Of a DNA stretch of 64,000 bases, positions 46,464 through 55,481 are shown one piece after another (positions within the stretch are counted from its first letter, which is position 1; the number at the start of each line of letters is the position of its first letter). The stretch comes from a virus. Location of the stretch: IMG/VR virus record IMGVR_UViG_3300025543_000016, positions 1 through 64,000 of that record, one strand, 5' to 3'. A program made the translations under genes and the position numbers. A model generated the notes under the pieces. That model searched no databases. It was not told where the DNA came from and was given only the letters and a program-made list of their open reading frames with translations.

Positions 46464-49220
46464 TTATTTTTTATCATTTTTGCTATTTTTAAAATCATAT
46501 TTGTTTTTATTTTCTCTTGCTATTTGAAGTTGTTTGTCAGCAATTTCTCTCTTAGCGTTAAGCTCTTCTCTTTTAATTTGCAGTTTAGAATTTTCAGCGC
46601 TATTTTTTATAGATGCTTGTTCTCTTTTAAAATTAAAGTCTTCACGTCTTTCATTACTACTTCTAATATCTTTCATTGCATCTTGATAATCACTTACTTT
46701 ATTTTCATTAATGTCAACTGTAGCTCCATAACCAGCAGCTCTAATTTCAGCAACTGTAATATCTTTCTGACGTTCTTTTTCATTTTCATCTAACTCACTT
46801 TGCAATTTCATTTGATATTCTTCAGTTCTTGCTTGTAATTCTTTTTCTTGCATTTCTCTTTGCTGCTGCATTTCTTGTTCTCTTAATTCACTTTGTTTAG
46901 TTTCAGCATCTTTAAGTATGTCAGTTACTTCAGCAACAGAATGAGATTTAATAATATTACCTAAATCGTAAATACTAGCACCTGAAGTATTATTTTGCAT
47001 TGCTAATTGCTTTAGTTGTTCTAAAGTTTGTCTATGATTTGTTTTAGTTGTAGCAAAAACATTAAAGTCTCTTAATAGTAAATCGGTACCATTCATTGTA
47101 AAATTTACTTTTTCTGCTTCACTGCTTGTATATGATAATCTTATGCTTGGATTTTTGCTGTGATAGTATTGAGATAAATCAGTACGCATTTGATGAACTC
47201 TTGGCATTAAATGATCGCAATGTTGAGTAAAGTAAACTTCAGTTTGAGCGTAGGATTGATTTAAAGCTTGGGTTACACCAGTAGCAGTTTCTTGAGCAAT
47301 TGGAGCACCTAATCTTTCAGGATTAATACCTATTGATTCAAATGCTTGTTGCTTAAAATAATTAGCTAATTGTATTCTAGACATTAATCTACCAGTTTGC
47401 TCCATATTAAGAGTTTGATAATGATTAAAGTTTGTAGCATTTTCAGTGTTTGTTATAGATGTATCTAAAGGTAACATTTGAAAATCTTTCATTGCAACAA
47501 ATGCTTTACTATAATTACCCTTACCCCAATCTTCTCCCATTGAATGTCTAGGTAAAGCATTCTGATCAAACATTATAATTGTACCTAATTCATCAACAAG
47601 TATATCTGCAATTTGATTGTTTACCATGTTATAACCAATCTGAAATGATTTCATTAAATCAATTAATGATGTAGATCTAGTATTACGATCAGAAAATACT
47701 CTGCCTTCAACGGGTAATTTACAACCATATAAAGTTGAATCACCTTTAAACTGAAAAGGTATTCTTCCTGGATGTGCCTTATTTATACCTAAATATATAG
47801 GGCTTATATTATCTGAGGCTTCGGTGCGCCATGTCATTGGTAAGTTAGGACCTAACTTAACACCACCCCATGTTTCATTAATCCATATCCAATCTATATG
47901 TTCACCATATAAAAGATTTTCTTTATTTTTATTTTTAAACAATGATGTATCATAAATTGGTTTTTCAGTAATAATATATGTTTCATCTATAATTTCTTGA
48001 AATACTTCACCATCTTCTGTTATTTTTACTAAATGTCCTACTTTACGTTGAGTTTTCCAATATATAGTTGATACCCTCATTAAAGAACTTTCTCCCCACG
48101 TTGGTAAATCTTCTCCTTCATTAAGAATTTTATTTAAAATATCATCACCTAAAGTTTTACCATGTTGTGTATTACTCATAAACTGTCTGTAAGACAAACT
48201 TGGTGAATCAGTATTCCAACTATGTGATTTGGTAGCATCATAGTATGCTCCATCATTTTGATAACCATTTAATTGATATTGAGCTCCTGATTTAGGATGT
48301 ATTTCTTGAAGTGAACGTAATTGTTTTTCATCCATTAAATAACCATACTTATCTATAACATCAGCAACCGTCATTAAATCAAGTTTACCTACATAATTTG
48401 ATTCTGATATATATCTTGTATCCGGAGATTTATGATAAAATGTAAGTACGGGATTCCACAATTCAACATCATAATCATCTTCCATCATTCTAAAATGCCA
48501 AAATTCTCTATCTGTAATAAGCATATCACGAAAACCTCTTTCTTCTAACTCAGCCATTTTAAATCTTTCTTCATCAACTGTAGTTTGATGTGTGGCCCAT
48601 TCTTCAACTAAAGATCTATAATCTTTAGAGAAAAATTCTTCAATTTCAGGAAGAGTTTTTAAATTTTCAGGAGCAAGTCTTTTTTGAATTTCAGGATCTT
48701 CCATGTCAGCACCCATTTCTAACATGTTAAGAATCATTTTATTAGCCGCATCAGCTAATAAATTTTCTTCTATTTGTGTTCTTTTTTGCTCAAGCATTTC
48801 ATTATAAGATAAATCATCTACAGCTCTAAATTGAACTTTAGAATATCTTTTAGAAAATTCTCCTGATAATACATTTATTACACTTGGAATAATAGGATAG
48901 AATTTAAGCTCTAAAGCTGATTCATCTTCTTTAGTTAATACATCAACTAAATCTTTATATTCATTATCTTCTTCAACTATATAATCTGTTTTATCTATAA
49001 TACCTTTTGCAAGTTTATAGTTTTTTAACATTTTTCTTGAATTTTGTTTTAAGAAATTCATACCTTGAACTTCTAACCAATCCAAATTCCAAGCAGCCCA
49101 ATTAGCATCTTTTTTTTTAGCGGAAATAAACTGTATGGGTTGGGTTAAACTGTTGCTAGCACTATAACTACTTTCGGCTTTAGCACCATTTTTTAATTGC
49201 ATTGCATTAAATACTTTCAT
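46464..49220 (-). CDS. Portal protein (918 aa)
   Basis: A 918-aa protein directly downstream of the terminase (start 3 bp after its stop). N-terminal ~120 residues contain GIIDKTDYIVEEDNEYKDLV and LEL-KFYPIIPSVINVLSGEF; the core includes IAQETATGVTQALNQSYAQT (~650), a helix rich in small residues typical of portal proteins. Residues ~780-918 form a long charged coiled coil (QQQREMQEKELQARTEEYQM and onward), an extension seen in crAss-like portals. It forms the DNA channel at one capsid vertex and docks the terminase. Confidence comes from order, length and pattern. Confidence 0.9.
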   Translation of the reverse strand: MKVFNAMQLKNGAKAESSYSASNSLTQPIQFISAKKKDANWAAWNLDWLEVQGMNFLKQNSRKMLKNYKLAKGIIDKTDYIVEEDNEYKDLVDVLTKEDESALELKFYPIIPSVINVLSGEFSKRYSKVQFRAVDDLSYNEMLEQKRTQIEENLLADAANKMILNMLEMGADMEDPEIQKRLAPENLKTLPEIEEFFSKDYRSLVEEWATHQTTVDEERFKMAELEERGFRDMLITDREFWHFRMMEDDYDVELWNPVLTFYHKSPDTRYISESNYVGKLDLMTVADVIDKYGYLMDEKQLRSLQEIHPKSGAQYQLNGYQNDGAYYDATKSHSWNTDSPSLSYRQFMSNTQHGKTLGDDILNKILNEGEDLPTWGESSLMRVSTIYWKTQRKVGHLVKITEDGEVFQEIIDETYIITEKPIYDTSLFKNKNKENLLYGEHIDWIWINETWGGVKLGPNLPMTWRTEASDNISPIYLGINKAHPGRIPFQFKGDSTLYGCKLPVEGRVFSDRNTRSTSLIDLMKSFQIGYNMVNNQIADILVDELGTIIMFDQNALPRHSMGEDWGKGNYSKAFVAMKDFQMLPLDTSITNTENATNFNHYQTLNMEQTGRLMSRIQLANYFKQQAFESIGINPERLGAPIAQETATGVTQALNQSYAQTEVYFTQHCDHLMPRVHQMRTDLSQYYHSKNPSIRLSYTSSEAEKVNFTMNGTDLLLRDFNVFATTKTNHRQTLEQLKQLAMQNNTSGASIYDLGNIIKSHSVAEVTDILKDAETKQSELREQEMQQQREMQEKELQARTEEYQMKLQSELDENEKERQKDITVAEIRAAGYGATVDINENKVSDYQDAMKDIRSSNERREDFNFKREQASIKNSAENSKLQIKREELNAKREIADKQLQIARENKNKYDFKNSKNDKK

Positions 49221-49222
49221 AC

Positions 49223-51409
49223 TTATCTAAAATTTTTATATGCTGATCTTTTGATCTTCAGACCACCAATTGCAGTTTTTCTTTTTCCTATATTACTAAA
49301 CGGACTATACTTTAATTTATACAAATTTTTTGACTTATCCAAGTTATTATCGTCAGATTCAGTTCTTTTTAAATAACCTCTGTTTGATTGTTGTATTCTA
49401 ACAAAAGCAATTAATGCAGAAAAAGCAACAAGTCTATCTACGTTTAACCCAGGATAATAAGCTAACATTTCCGTAAGTAACATTTTATCAGGTATTCTTT
49501 CAATACCTAAAGTTGTACTTAAAATATTACCATCAACATCTGTTTCTTCATCTATTTCTTCTCTTAAAAATTCAATTGCATAAGAAATAAGATGTTGTTT
49601 AAATAAAGTTCCTGTATTTTTCCAACCATATTCTTGATATACAGTTTTGTTTGAGCCAAGATCTTTTAGAAAAAGAATTTGTTGTTTTGGTACAAGATAT
49701 TTTTGCTTTCTTTTAGCAATCATGTGTTGTATAAATAATGAAATATTATTTTCAACAAGAGTCCACGCATTAAACCATTCAATAATTAATTCTAATTGTT
49801 CATGTGTTTTATTAATATCATCATATCTACCGCACCAAGCAGCTACAATTTTATCACCTTCAATAAAGCGTTCTAAGCCATTAGAAGTTTCTCTAGTAAC
49901 CTCAACACTATTCTTATAGACAAAGATTGAACAGAGAGAGTCTGAGGTAGTTGTTTTACCTTCTGATACGGGATCCACAGATGCATAATAAGCTCCAAAT
50001 CCAGGATTAGCTACGGGTCTTTCCCATACAACAAGACATCCTGTTTTGTCTTGCATTTTTTTATCTACTGGAAATTTATTAATTGGTAATTTATTAGAGC
50101 GTTTTACATTAATACTTTCATTAGTTCTTTCAAGTTCTATATGCTCAAAAGCATATTCTTTATCTTCAATTTTTTTAAGTTGTTTGGATATAATACCTTG
50201 AGGAAATAAAGATTCATTTCTATAAGCAAATGCTTCTGCTATGTTAGTAGGTTTTTGTGATATACGTAATTGATATTGTTCAGCATTAAGTTCTGATTTC
50301 CATCTTTTTCTTTCTAAAGCAATTGCTTCTAACGCATCTTCAATTAATGAGTTGCCATATTTATCTATATGTGGAGGCATTGACCATTGTTCAGGTATAA
50401 ATAAACCTGAAATACCAATAGTTCCATCTTTATCTAAAAGGTTGGTTTTTACAGGGTAAATATCATTGTTAATTGGATTCATTACCATATCTTTCAATGG
50501 TTCACATTGATTTAAATCCCCCACAGATCCTGCTGCAATAAACATACCTGTTGTAATCATACCCGAAGACATTGCTGGACGCAAGTATTCATATGTCTGC
50601 ATCATCTTAGGTGCAATACCAGCTTCTTCATGAAAGAAATAAGTTGTTGGTCCTCCTACACCGGCTGTTGCATTTTTTTCAAAAGATGCACCCTGTATTT
50701 TAGATTTTAATCCTCTTGATGTTTTTCTATTACCTATTTTAACTTCAATTTGTTGTTGCCATAGTAAAACTTTTTCTGGATTACTTGGTCTATACCAGGC
50801 AGTATGTTCATTAAGAAATGTTTTATATTCATCTAAGAACTTCCAAGATCCTTTATCATTAATGTAATCTTTTAATGAAGCTCCTATTTTACATGTACTA
50901 CCTTCTTCAAACCAATAAGTATTAATAAGCTTACCCATGTGAAAATATGAAGAAGCTATTTGACGTTTTTTTAATATAGCTGAATGTTTGTAATGTAACT
51001 CTGCTAATAACTCATATAAAGCCATATGATACTGAGCATCACGTACTTTAGCAAAACCATACTTTTTTTCTTCTTTATCATAAATAGGTAAAAAGTTTAA
51101 CCACATATAATAATCACGGGTTAAATACCAAGTAAGGGGTCCATCTTTGTAAATGACCCCTTCTCTGCATTTATCTTTTTCTTCATTCCAATATATAATA
51201 AAATCTTTAGATCTAAATGGAGCTAAACAATAAACACCTTCATTATTAAATCTTCTTGCTTGTAGATTAAATAACTTTGACATTTCTGTAAATTGATATT
51301 CTCCAGGCTCTTTAAAAATTGATTTTATAAACGTAATAAAATCTTCTTGTGTTTCAAACTCTGTTGATACCCATTCACCATTATCATACGTTGGAATAAT
51401 TTTAAACAT
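49223..51409 (-). CDS. terL: Terminase large subunit (728 aa)
   Basis: A packaging ATPase/nuclease. Seen: an atypical Walker A region KKRQIASSYFHMGK (~148), a Walker B with catalytic Glu in TYFFHEEAG (~260), and the C-terminal nuclease with VDPVSEG (~478), LKDLGSNK (~610) and NVDRLVAFSA (~680), giving acidic residues of an RNase H-type fold. Length and the N-terminal ~150-residue extension fit crAss-like terminases. The start ATG overlaps the stop of the GroES-like gene by 1 bp, so the two are translationally coupled; the portal gene follows 2 bp later. Confidence 0.95.
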   Translation of the reverse strand: MFKIIPTYDNGEWVSTEFETQEDFITFIKSIFKEPGEYQFTEMSKLFNLQARRFNNEGVYCLAPFRSKDFIIYWNEEKDKCREGVIYKDGPLTWYLTRDYYMWLNFLPIYDKEEKKYGFAKVRDAQYHMALYELLAELHYKHSAILKKRQIASSYFHMGKLINTYWFEEGSTCKIGASLKDYINDKGSWKFLDEYKTFLNEHTAWYRPSNPEKVLLWQQQIEVKIGNRKTSRGLKSKIQGASFEKNATAGVGGPTTYFFHEEAGIAPKMMQTYEYLRPAMSSGMITTGMFIAAGSVGDLNQCEPLKDMVMNPINNDIYPVKTNLLDKDGTIGISGLFIPEQWSMPPHIDKYGNSLIEDALEAIALERKRWKSELNAEQYQLRISQKPTNIAEAFAYRNESLFPQGIISKQLKKIEDKEYAFEHIELERTNESINVKRSNKLPINKFPVDKKMQDKTGCLVVWERPVANPGFGAYYASVDPVSEGKTTTSDSLCSIFVYKNSVEVTRETSNGLERFIEGDKIVAAWCGRYDDINKTHEQLELIIEWFNAWTLVENNISLFIQHMIAKRKQKYLVPKQQILFLKDLGSNKTVYQEYGWKNTGTLFKQHLISYAIEFLREEIDEETDVDGNILSTTLGIERIPDKMLLTEMLAYYPGLNVDRLVAFSALIAFVRIQQSNRGYLKRTESDDNNLDKSKNLYKLKYSPFSNIGKRKTAIGGLKIKRSAYKNFR

Positions 51410-51699
51410 TAAGCTTCTTCTATTACGGCAAAAACATCACCTATATTAATTAATAAGTGTTTTTCACCGTTATGTTTCATTTGAGTTGGTACACAAAAAT
51501 CAGCATATTGTATAGTATCTCCTACTTTAATTTCTCCCGCTTCCATTACATCTTTACCTACAGCTATAACAATTCCTTTATATTCTTTTTCTAAAGCCAT
51601 ATCAGGAATTATAATGTTTGTACCCGGCACAAATTTACTTTGCTCTGCTGTTTTTATTAAAACTTTCTTTCCTATTGGTTTTACTATTAATTTTTTCAT
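51409..51699 (-). CDS. GroES-like co-chaperonin (96 aa)
   Basis: A 96-aa protein matching the Cpn10 pattern: KPIGKKVLIKTAEQ at the start, a flexible mobile-loop region ending NIIIPD (~30), GIVIAVGKDV (~43), KVGDTIQYADF (~62) and a final NIGDVFAVIE. In T4 the co-chaperonin gp31 replaces GroES during capsid protein folding; the location here, coupled to terminase at the head of the packaging/capsid genes, suggests the same job. The mobile loop lacks an obvious IVL-type GroEL-binding triplet, so partner binding is not assured. Confidence 0.8.
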   Translation of the reverse strand: MKKLIVKPIGKKVLIKTAEQSKFVPGTNIIIPDMALEKEYKGIVIAVGKDVMEAGEIKVGDTIQYADFCVPTQMKHNGEKHLLINIGDVFAVIEEA

Positions 51700-51778
51700 C
51701 TTTATTATTTTTTAATTTATCATTAAATACAAAATCATCCCAGTAACAAAATACCCAGTTATCTTTTTTTTCTAACAT
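51635..51778 (-). CDS. Possible small protein overlapping the GroES-like gene (47 aa)
   Basis: A 47-codon frame starting at 51778, 2 bp after the stop of the upstream gene, with product MLEKKDNWVFCYWDDFVFND then a Lys/Asn-rich tail. Its last third overlaps the start of the co-chaperonin gene in another frame. The aromatic start looks protein-like and the spacing fits the operon, but the overlap and short length keep this tentative. Confidence 0.35.
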   Translation of the reverse strand: MLEKKDNWVFCYWDDFVFNDKLKNNKDEKINSKTNRKESFNKNSRAK

Positions 51779-51779
51779 T

Positions 51780-52298
51780 TTAAATTTGATCATAAGCTAA
51801 TCCAGCGCCACCTCTTACTGAACTTTGTTGTTCTTGTTGCATATCATTAAAAGCTCCTTTATAAGAGTTACGTATTTGTTCAAATTTAGCTGCTGCATTT
51901 ACCATAGAATTAATGTTACCATCTCTACCATGCTCAATAGCTGTAGTTTCCATATATCTAGCTAATCTATCAAGCATAGATTTAATTCCTTTGTATGCTC
52001 TATAAGTTGGCGTTTCATAAAGCTTAATACACATTTCCATTGAGTATCTAATTTTAGCATCTTCTGGAGATTCTTCTAATCCTATTTGCTCTATAATTAA
52101 ATCTTCTTTTTCATGTTCAGGTACATTAAAAAATGGGTTTAAATCTGGATTAGGGCAACTCATATAAAATAAGTATTGATATATTGACATATAAGTATCA
52201 GGATAATCTTGCATTAAATCTTTTAAAAATGTTAAAGTATAGCAATGTTCTGTTGGTATTACTTTACCGTTTTGTATGTCAAATAACTTTACTATCAT
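51780..52298 (-). CDS. Conserved crAss-like protein upstream of terminase (172 aa)
   Basis: A 172-aa protein with CYTLTFLKDLMQDYPDTYMS (~19-38), LYETPTYRAYKGIK (~113-126), EHGRDGNINSM (~142-152) and the C-terminal SVRGGAGLAYDQI. The same order of blocks is shared by a conserved family in crAss-like and other Bacteroidota phages. It overlaps the nuclease gene by 4 bp. The small terminase subunit would be expected around here and this helical protein is one candidate, but no DNA-binding motif is evident. Confidence 0.65.
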   Translation of the reverse strand: MIVKLFDIQNGKVIPTEHCYTLTFLKDLMQDYPDTYMSIYQYLFYMSCPNPDLNPFFNVPEHEKEDLIIEQIGLEESPEDAKIRYSMEMCIKLYETPTYRAYKGIKSMLDRLARYMETTAIEHGRDGNINSMVNAAAKFEQIRNSYKGAFNDMQQEQQSSVRGGAGLAYDQI

Positions 52299-53110
52299 TT
52301 TTTATGATCTTTAAACCACATTATAAGATTATTAACTTCATCTTTTAAATACGGTACATTATACATTTTAATTTTTTCTATCATAGGTTCTCCGTTTTCT
52401 ATTTTAGAAATAGGATAACCATGAGCATCTTCACCTACAGTTTGAAATTTAACATGTTGAACTACAAGCTTTCCTATTTTTAGTTTAGGGTTGTGCTTTT
52501 TAATAATATACGCATAAATACTGAGTTGTAAGTTATAATGATTTAAATTACAATCATCTAAATTATTTACAGGTTTAAACATTTTAGAAGTAATACCTTC
52601 CCAATTAGTAAATCCTTTTTCTTTAATTTCTTTGTTTGTTTTGTAATCTGTAATGTTTATTTCACCATTAACAACTTCAACTAAGTCAGCTTGACCGCAA
52701 ATACCTAAAGACTTTAAGTATACAAAATGTTCTGGATATACACCATCTTTTAGTTTTTGATCAGGTGCTGTTTTAACACCATCCTCACTTACTAAAGGTT
52801 TTATGATAGGTAATTCAACACCTTCACGACCAATTGTTTGAAGATCAAGTAAATCTGATTCACGTTGATTGTGATACCAGTTACCTAAACCGATAGCTCT
52901 TTGAGTTTCAGATTCCCATGCAGCTAATATTTCTTTTTCAGTCATACCAAACCATTTAGAATTTTTATTCTTAGCTGATTTTTTAGCTTGACCTTTTGCA
53001 TCAAATTTAGGTTTAAACATTCCTATAAAGGATGTTACACTTGTCCAATCTATTTGATCTTGGTCATTACTTTCGTAAACGTGACCTTCTTCTTTAAATA
53101 TTACACTCAT
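52295..53110 (-). CDS. PD-(D/E)XK family nuclease (271 aa)
   Basis: The catalytic core is visible as GQADLVEV (Asp ~144) followed by INITDYKTNKE (~152-162), the D...(D/E)xK arrangement of RecB/Cas4-like nucleases; a further Tyr-containing helix (NLQLSIYAYIIKK) matches the QxxxY motif of that group. I start at 53110 (MSVIFKEEG) because this ATG directly follows a 28-codon frame that ends at 53113; an in-frame ATG at 53137 adds only MVVRNNNIN. Likely acts in DNA processing, recombination or packaging. Confidence 0.85.
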   Translation of the reverse strand: MSVIFKEEGHVYESNDQDQIDWTSVTSFIGMFKPKFDAKGQAKKSAKNKNSKWFGMTEKEILAAWESETQRAIGLGNWYHNQRESDLLDLQTIGREGVELPIIKPLVSEDGVKTAPDQKLKDGVYPEHFVYLKSLGICGQADLVEVVNGEINITDYKTNKEIKEKGFTNWEGITSKMFKPVNNLDDCNLNHYNLQLSIYAYIIKKHNPKLKIGKLVVQHVKFQTVGEDAHGYPISKIENGEPMIEKIKMYNVPYLKDEVNNLIMWFKDHKK

Positions 53111-53112
53111 AT

Positions 53113-53199
53113 TTATGTTATTGTTGCGTACCACCAATAACCTTCTTGGTTAGTAATAATACTGGTTATTTTATCTTTGTATATGTAATTAATTTGCAT
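53113..53199 (-). CDS. Possible microprotein (28 aa)
   Basis: ATG at 53199 overlaps the stop of the Cys-rich gene by one base, and the TAA at 53113 ends 2 nt before the nuclease ATG. The product is MQINYIYKDKITSIITNQEG then YWWYATIT. Exact fit in the operon is the main support; the short length argues for caution. Confidence 0.35.
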   Translation of the reverse strand: MQINYIYKDKITSIITNQEGYWWYATIT

Positions 53200-53498
53200 T
53201 ATTTTAATTTTTCTTCTTGTTCTTCTGTTAATAAAGCTAACCATTTTTCTTTTGGACAAGCTGATGATGGAGATCTAACTTTAAACTTAAGACTGCATCC
53301 GCAATCACTACAACAAGGTTGTGTTCCAGGTGCAAAACAATTATCACCTTTATTATCAATAAATTCACAACTATTACAAATATCCATTCTTGTAGTTGCC
53401 ATAATTTCTATATGCTCTTTTTTAAAAATAGTATTAAAAGTTCCTTCATAGATCTTATCTATATTTTTAATTGCATCAAGTATGTTTTTAATTTTCAT
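53199..53498 (-). CDS. Cys-rich zinc-binding protein (99 aa)
   Basis: Contains RMDICNSCEF (~37-46), CFAPGTQPCCSDCGCSLKFK (~54-73) and SACPKEKW (~80), giving at least two potential zinc sites. This protein is a familiar conserved member of crAss-like gene sets near the terminase; function unknown. I place the start at 53498 (MKIKNILDAI), which overlaps the IHF-like gene by 11 bp. An in-frame ATG at 53540 would lengthen the overlap to 53 bp. Confidence 0.7.
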   Translation of the reverse strand: MKIKNILDAIKNIDKIYEGTFNTIFKKEHIEIMATTRMDICNSCEFIDNKGDNCFAPGTQPCCSDCGCSLKFKVRSPSSACPKEKWLALLTEEQEEKLK

Positions 53499-53853
53499 TC
53501 TTTTTGGCTTTAAAGTTTTTTCTTTCTTCATGCAGCTCATTCATTTTTGTTTTTGCTTTTTCAAGCAATTCTAACTTTTCTATAACACCCAAATGTTTTT
53601 TATATCCATTAAAAGTATTTTTTTCAAGGTTACCTAAACAGCTTTTATTTTTTTTAATTGCGTTATCTAGCTTTTGTTTTCTTAATGTAAAAATACCCAA
53701 ACCAAAAACAGATATGTTTGGGTATTCTACATTCGATAAACTGCTTCTTAGCTTGCTATAATAAAAAGCGACAAAATCATCTACAACATCTTGATGAACT
53801 CCTACTTTATTAGCGATACCTGTTTTAAATTCTTTATAATGCTTTGGTCTCAA
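53488..53853 (-). CDS. IHF/HU-like DNA-binding protein (121 aa)
   Basis: N-terminal helices with VGVHQDVVDDFVAFYYSKLR (~18-37) followed by beta strands ISVFGLGIFTLRKQKL (~47-62) match the HU/IHF fold seen in crAss-like phages next to the terminase. The C-terminal ~45 residues are a Lys/Glu-rich helix (EKLELLEKAKTKMNELHEER), longer than bacterial IHF. Probably bends phage DNA for packaging, replication or transcription. It overlaps the upstream gene by 20 bp and the downstream gene by 11 bp. Confidence 0.8.
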   Translation of the reverse strand: MRPKHYKEFKTGIANKVGVHQDVVDDFVAFYYSKLRSSLSNVEYPNISVFGLGIFTLRKQKLDNAIKKNKSCLGNLEKNTFNGYKKHLGVIEKLELLEKAKTKMNELHEERKNFKAKKNEN

Positions 53854-54205
53854 TACCTAATATTTTATAGTCTAACAATACAGTACCTTCTGTTTGAACA
53901 TTTATTCCTGTATAGAGAGAGATTTTCTTTTTATTATTTCCAATCTTTATGATTAGATTTTTTTTGCTTGCTTTTGCAATTGAGTTACGAGCTGACTGAG
54001 GGCTTTTAAAAATACCCTTATCCGTTAAGTTATTGCAAAATACTGTAAGCTCAATTTCTTTTTGTTTAGCTAATTCAGCTAAGCACTTTAAATCAGCATT
54101 GCTAATTTGTAACTTATTAAAAAAACAATATGTAATTATTTGATATTCAATTATTTCATCAAGACTTACTTTTATTTTTTTATCTACTTTATTTACTAAT
54201 GTCAT
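53834..54205 (-). CDS. Winged-helix-like protein (123 aa)
   Basis: A 123-aa, Lys-rich protein. Residues ~20-75 read as three helices (IIEYQIITYCFFNKL, NADLKCLAELAKQKEIEL, SPQSARNSIAKASKKN) followed by two strands (LIIKIG, KISLYTG), the order of a winged helix. I recognise it as a conserved crAss-like protein of unknown function located between endolysin and IHF genes. A transcription or DNA-binding role is inferred only. It overlaps the next gene by 20 bp. Confidence 0.65.
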   Translation of the reverse strand: MTLVNKVDKKIKVSLDEIIEYQIITYCFFNKLQISNADLKCLAELAKQKEIELTVFCNNLTDKGIFKSPQSARNSIAKASKKNLIIKIGNNKKKISLYTGINVQTEGTVLLDYKILGIETKAL

Positions 54206-54209
54206 ATTT

Positions 54210-55127
54210 TTATAATTTTAATAACATTTCAATTAATTTAGGATTAGGATAACAATCAAACTTATCTCTTCTAACATTAGTGTGTGTAAGTAATCCTTTA
54301 ACTTTACCTTGATAAGCTTCTTGTTGAAATTCAAATGCTTTAGTTGGCCCGTATTTTTTAATCCATTGTACTAAACCTACTCTTAAATCAATAGCATCTC
54401 TTTCACCAATGTGTCTTAAACATTTTTCTAATTCTTCAATTTGTTTGTTAGAATAATTATGCCAAGTAGTATATCCTTTAAAAGGTTCTTTTAATTTGCA
54501 TATTTGAGATATAGCTGCTTTCTGGCCAACGTATGTTTTTAATTCTTTACTCAAGTATCCAAAATTACAAAGCTCAATACCTACGGATTTTCTATTCATA
54601 ATACCCGATCCGGTTTTACCTAAGTGCCAACCCTGACCTCCATCAGGAAAAGCTTGTAAAGTAACACCATCATAAGTATCATCACCGTTAGTTATTTTTT
54701 GACCACCTAAAACAAACTCAGTTGCAATTTGACCGCGATTATCTCTACCCCAACTATCAATACACTTATAAGGATTTTCCCATCCAGCAGTGTGGTGAAT
54801 AAAAACATATTCATTTTTAATAGGACCTTTAATGTATTCATGTTTAGGTAAATAATGTCTATGAATTATTTGATTATAATTAGTGGTGTAAAATTGACCC
54901 ATAACATCAGTGTCTTCATCAATAGCATTTTTTTCTGAGTTTATTGTAAAAAGCAAAGACCATAAATTATTATTAACTATACCATCAGGATTAGAGTTAA
55001 CATTTAACTGATATTTAATAACTGCTTTTTTTGTTTTTGGTCCAAATACACCATCAGGATTAATACCTAAAAGTATTTGGAGTTTTTTAACGTCAGCTCC
55101 TTTAGAACCTTCTTTTAAAAACTCCAT
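54210..55127 (-). CDS. Endolysin: peptidoglycan-binding domain plus N-acetylmuramoyl-L-alanine amidase (305 aa)
   Basis: Residues ~1-65 form a PG_binding_1 domain (LKEGSKGADVKKLQILLGIN, DGVFGPKTKKAVIKYQ). Residues ~105-300 form an Amidase_2 domain with the zinc ligands visible as HHTAGW (~109), THTNVRRDKFDCYP (~281-290), and GWHLGKTGSG and VGIELCNFG between. Cleaves the bond between MurNAc and the stem peptide for host lysis. No signal peptide, so a holin or another release route is needed; none was recognised. The start overlaps the stop of the coiled-coil gene by 1 bp. Confidence 0.9.
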   Translation of the reverse strand: MEFLKEGSKGADVKKLQILLGINPDGVFGPKTKKAVIKYQLNVNSNPDGIVNNNLWSLLFTINSEKNAIDEDTDVMGQFYTTNYNQIIHRHYLPKHEYIKGPIKNEYVFIHHTAGWENPYKCIDSWGRDNRGQIATEFVLGGQKITNGDDTYDGVTLQAFPDGGQGWHLGKTGSGIMNRKSVGIELCNFGYLSKELKTYVGQKAAISQICKLKEPFKGYTTWHNYSNKQIEELEKCLRHIGERDAIDLRVGLVQWIKKYGPTKAFEFQQEAYQGKVKGLLTHTNVRRDKFDCYPNPKLIEMLLKL

Positions 55128-55408
55128 TACTTTATTTTTAATTTGTTATTTAATTTTTCTTTTGTAAAATCTTTAGCTGCTTCTGATTTTTCATCTGAAT
55201 TTTCTTCAGTATACATTTGAGCTAAAATCATTTGAGCTTGAATTTTTTCTACTCTGGCTTTTTCTATATCTCTAAGCAGTTCTTCATATTCTTTCTGAAC
55301 TTTAAGATGCTCAATGTTTGTTTTGTAAAAAGCTGTAATTTCTTCTCTACGTTTTTCTAATTCTTCTTTAGTAAGACTTGCATTTTCATTTGTTTCATTC
55401 TGTACCAT
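55127..55408 (-). CDS. Coiled-coil protein upstream of endolysin (93 aa)
   Basis: A 93-aa, highly charged protein that is almost entirely helical (KEELEKRREEITAFYKTN; QKEYEELLRDIEKARVEK). No membrane segment was seen, so it is not an obvious holin or spanin. Translationally coupled to the endolysin through TAATG. Function unknown. Confidence 0.65.
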   Translation of the reverse strand: MVQNETNENASLTKEELEKRREEITAFYKTNIEHLKVQKEYEELLRDIEKARVEKIQAQMILAQMYTEENSDEKSEAAKDFTKEKLNNKLKIK

Positions 55409-55481
55409 AACATGTTGATTTATATGTGAAGTACAAATATAAGAAATAAAGTTTAAATTTGATAAGTTTAAAATATTATTC

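Noticed and set aside
53499-53540. Longer start for the Cys-rich protein
   Set aside because: Would overlap the IHF-like gene by 53 bp; the ATG at 53498 gives an 11-bp overlap typical of this operon.
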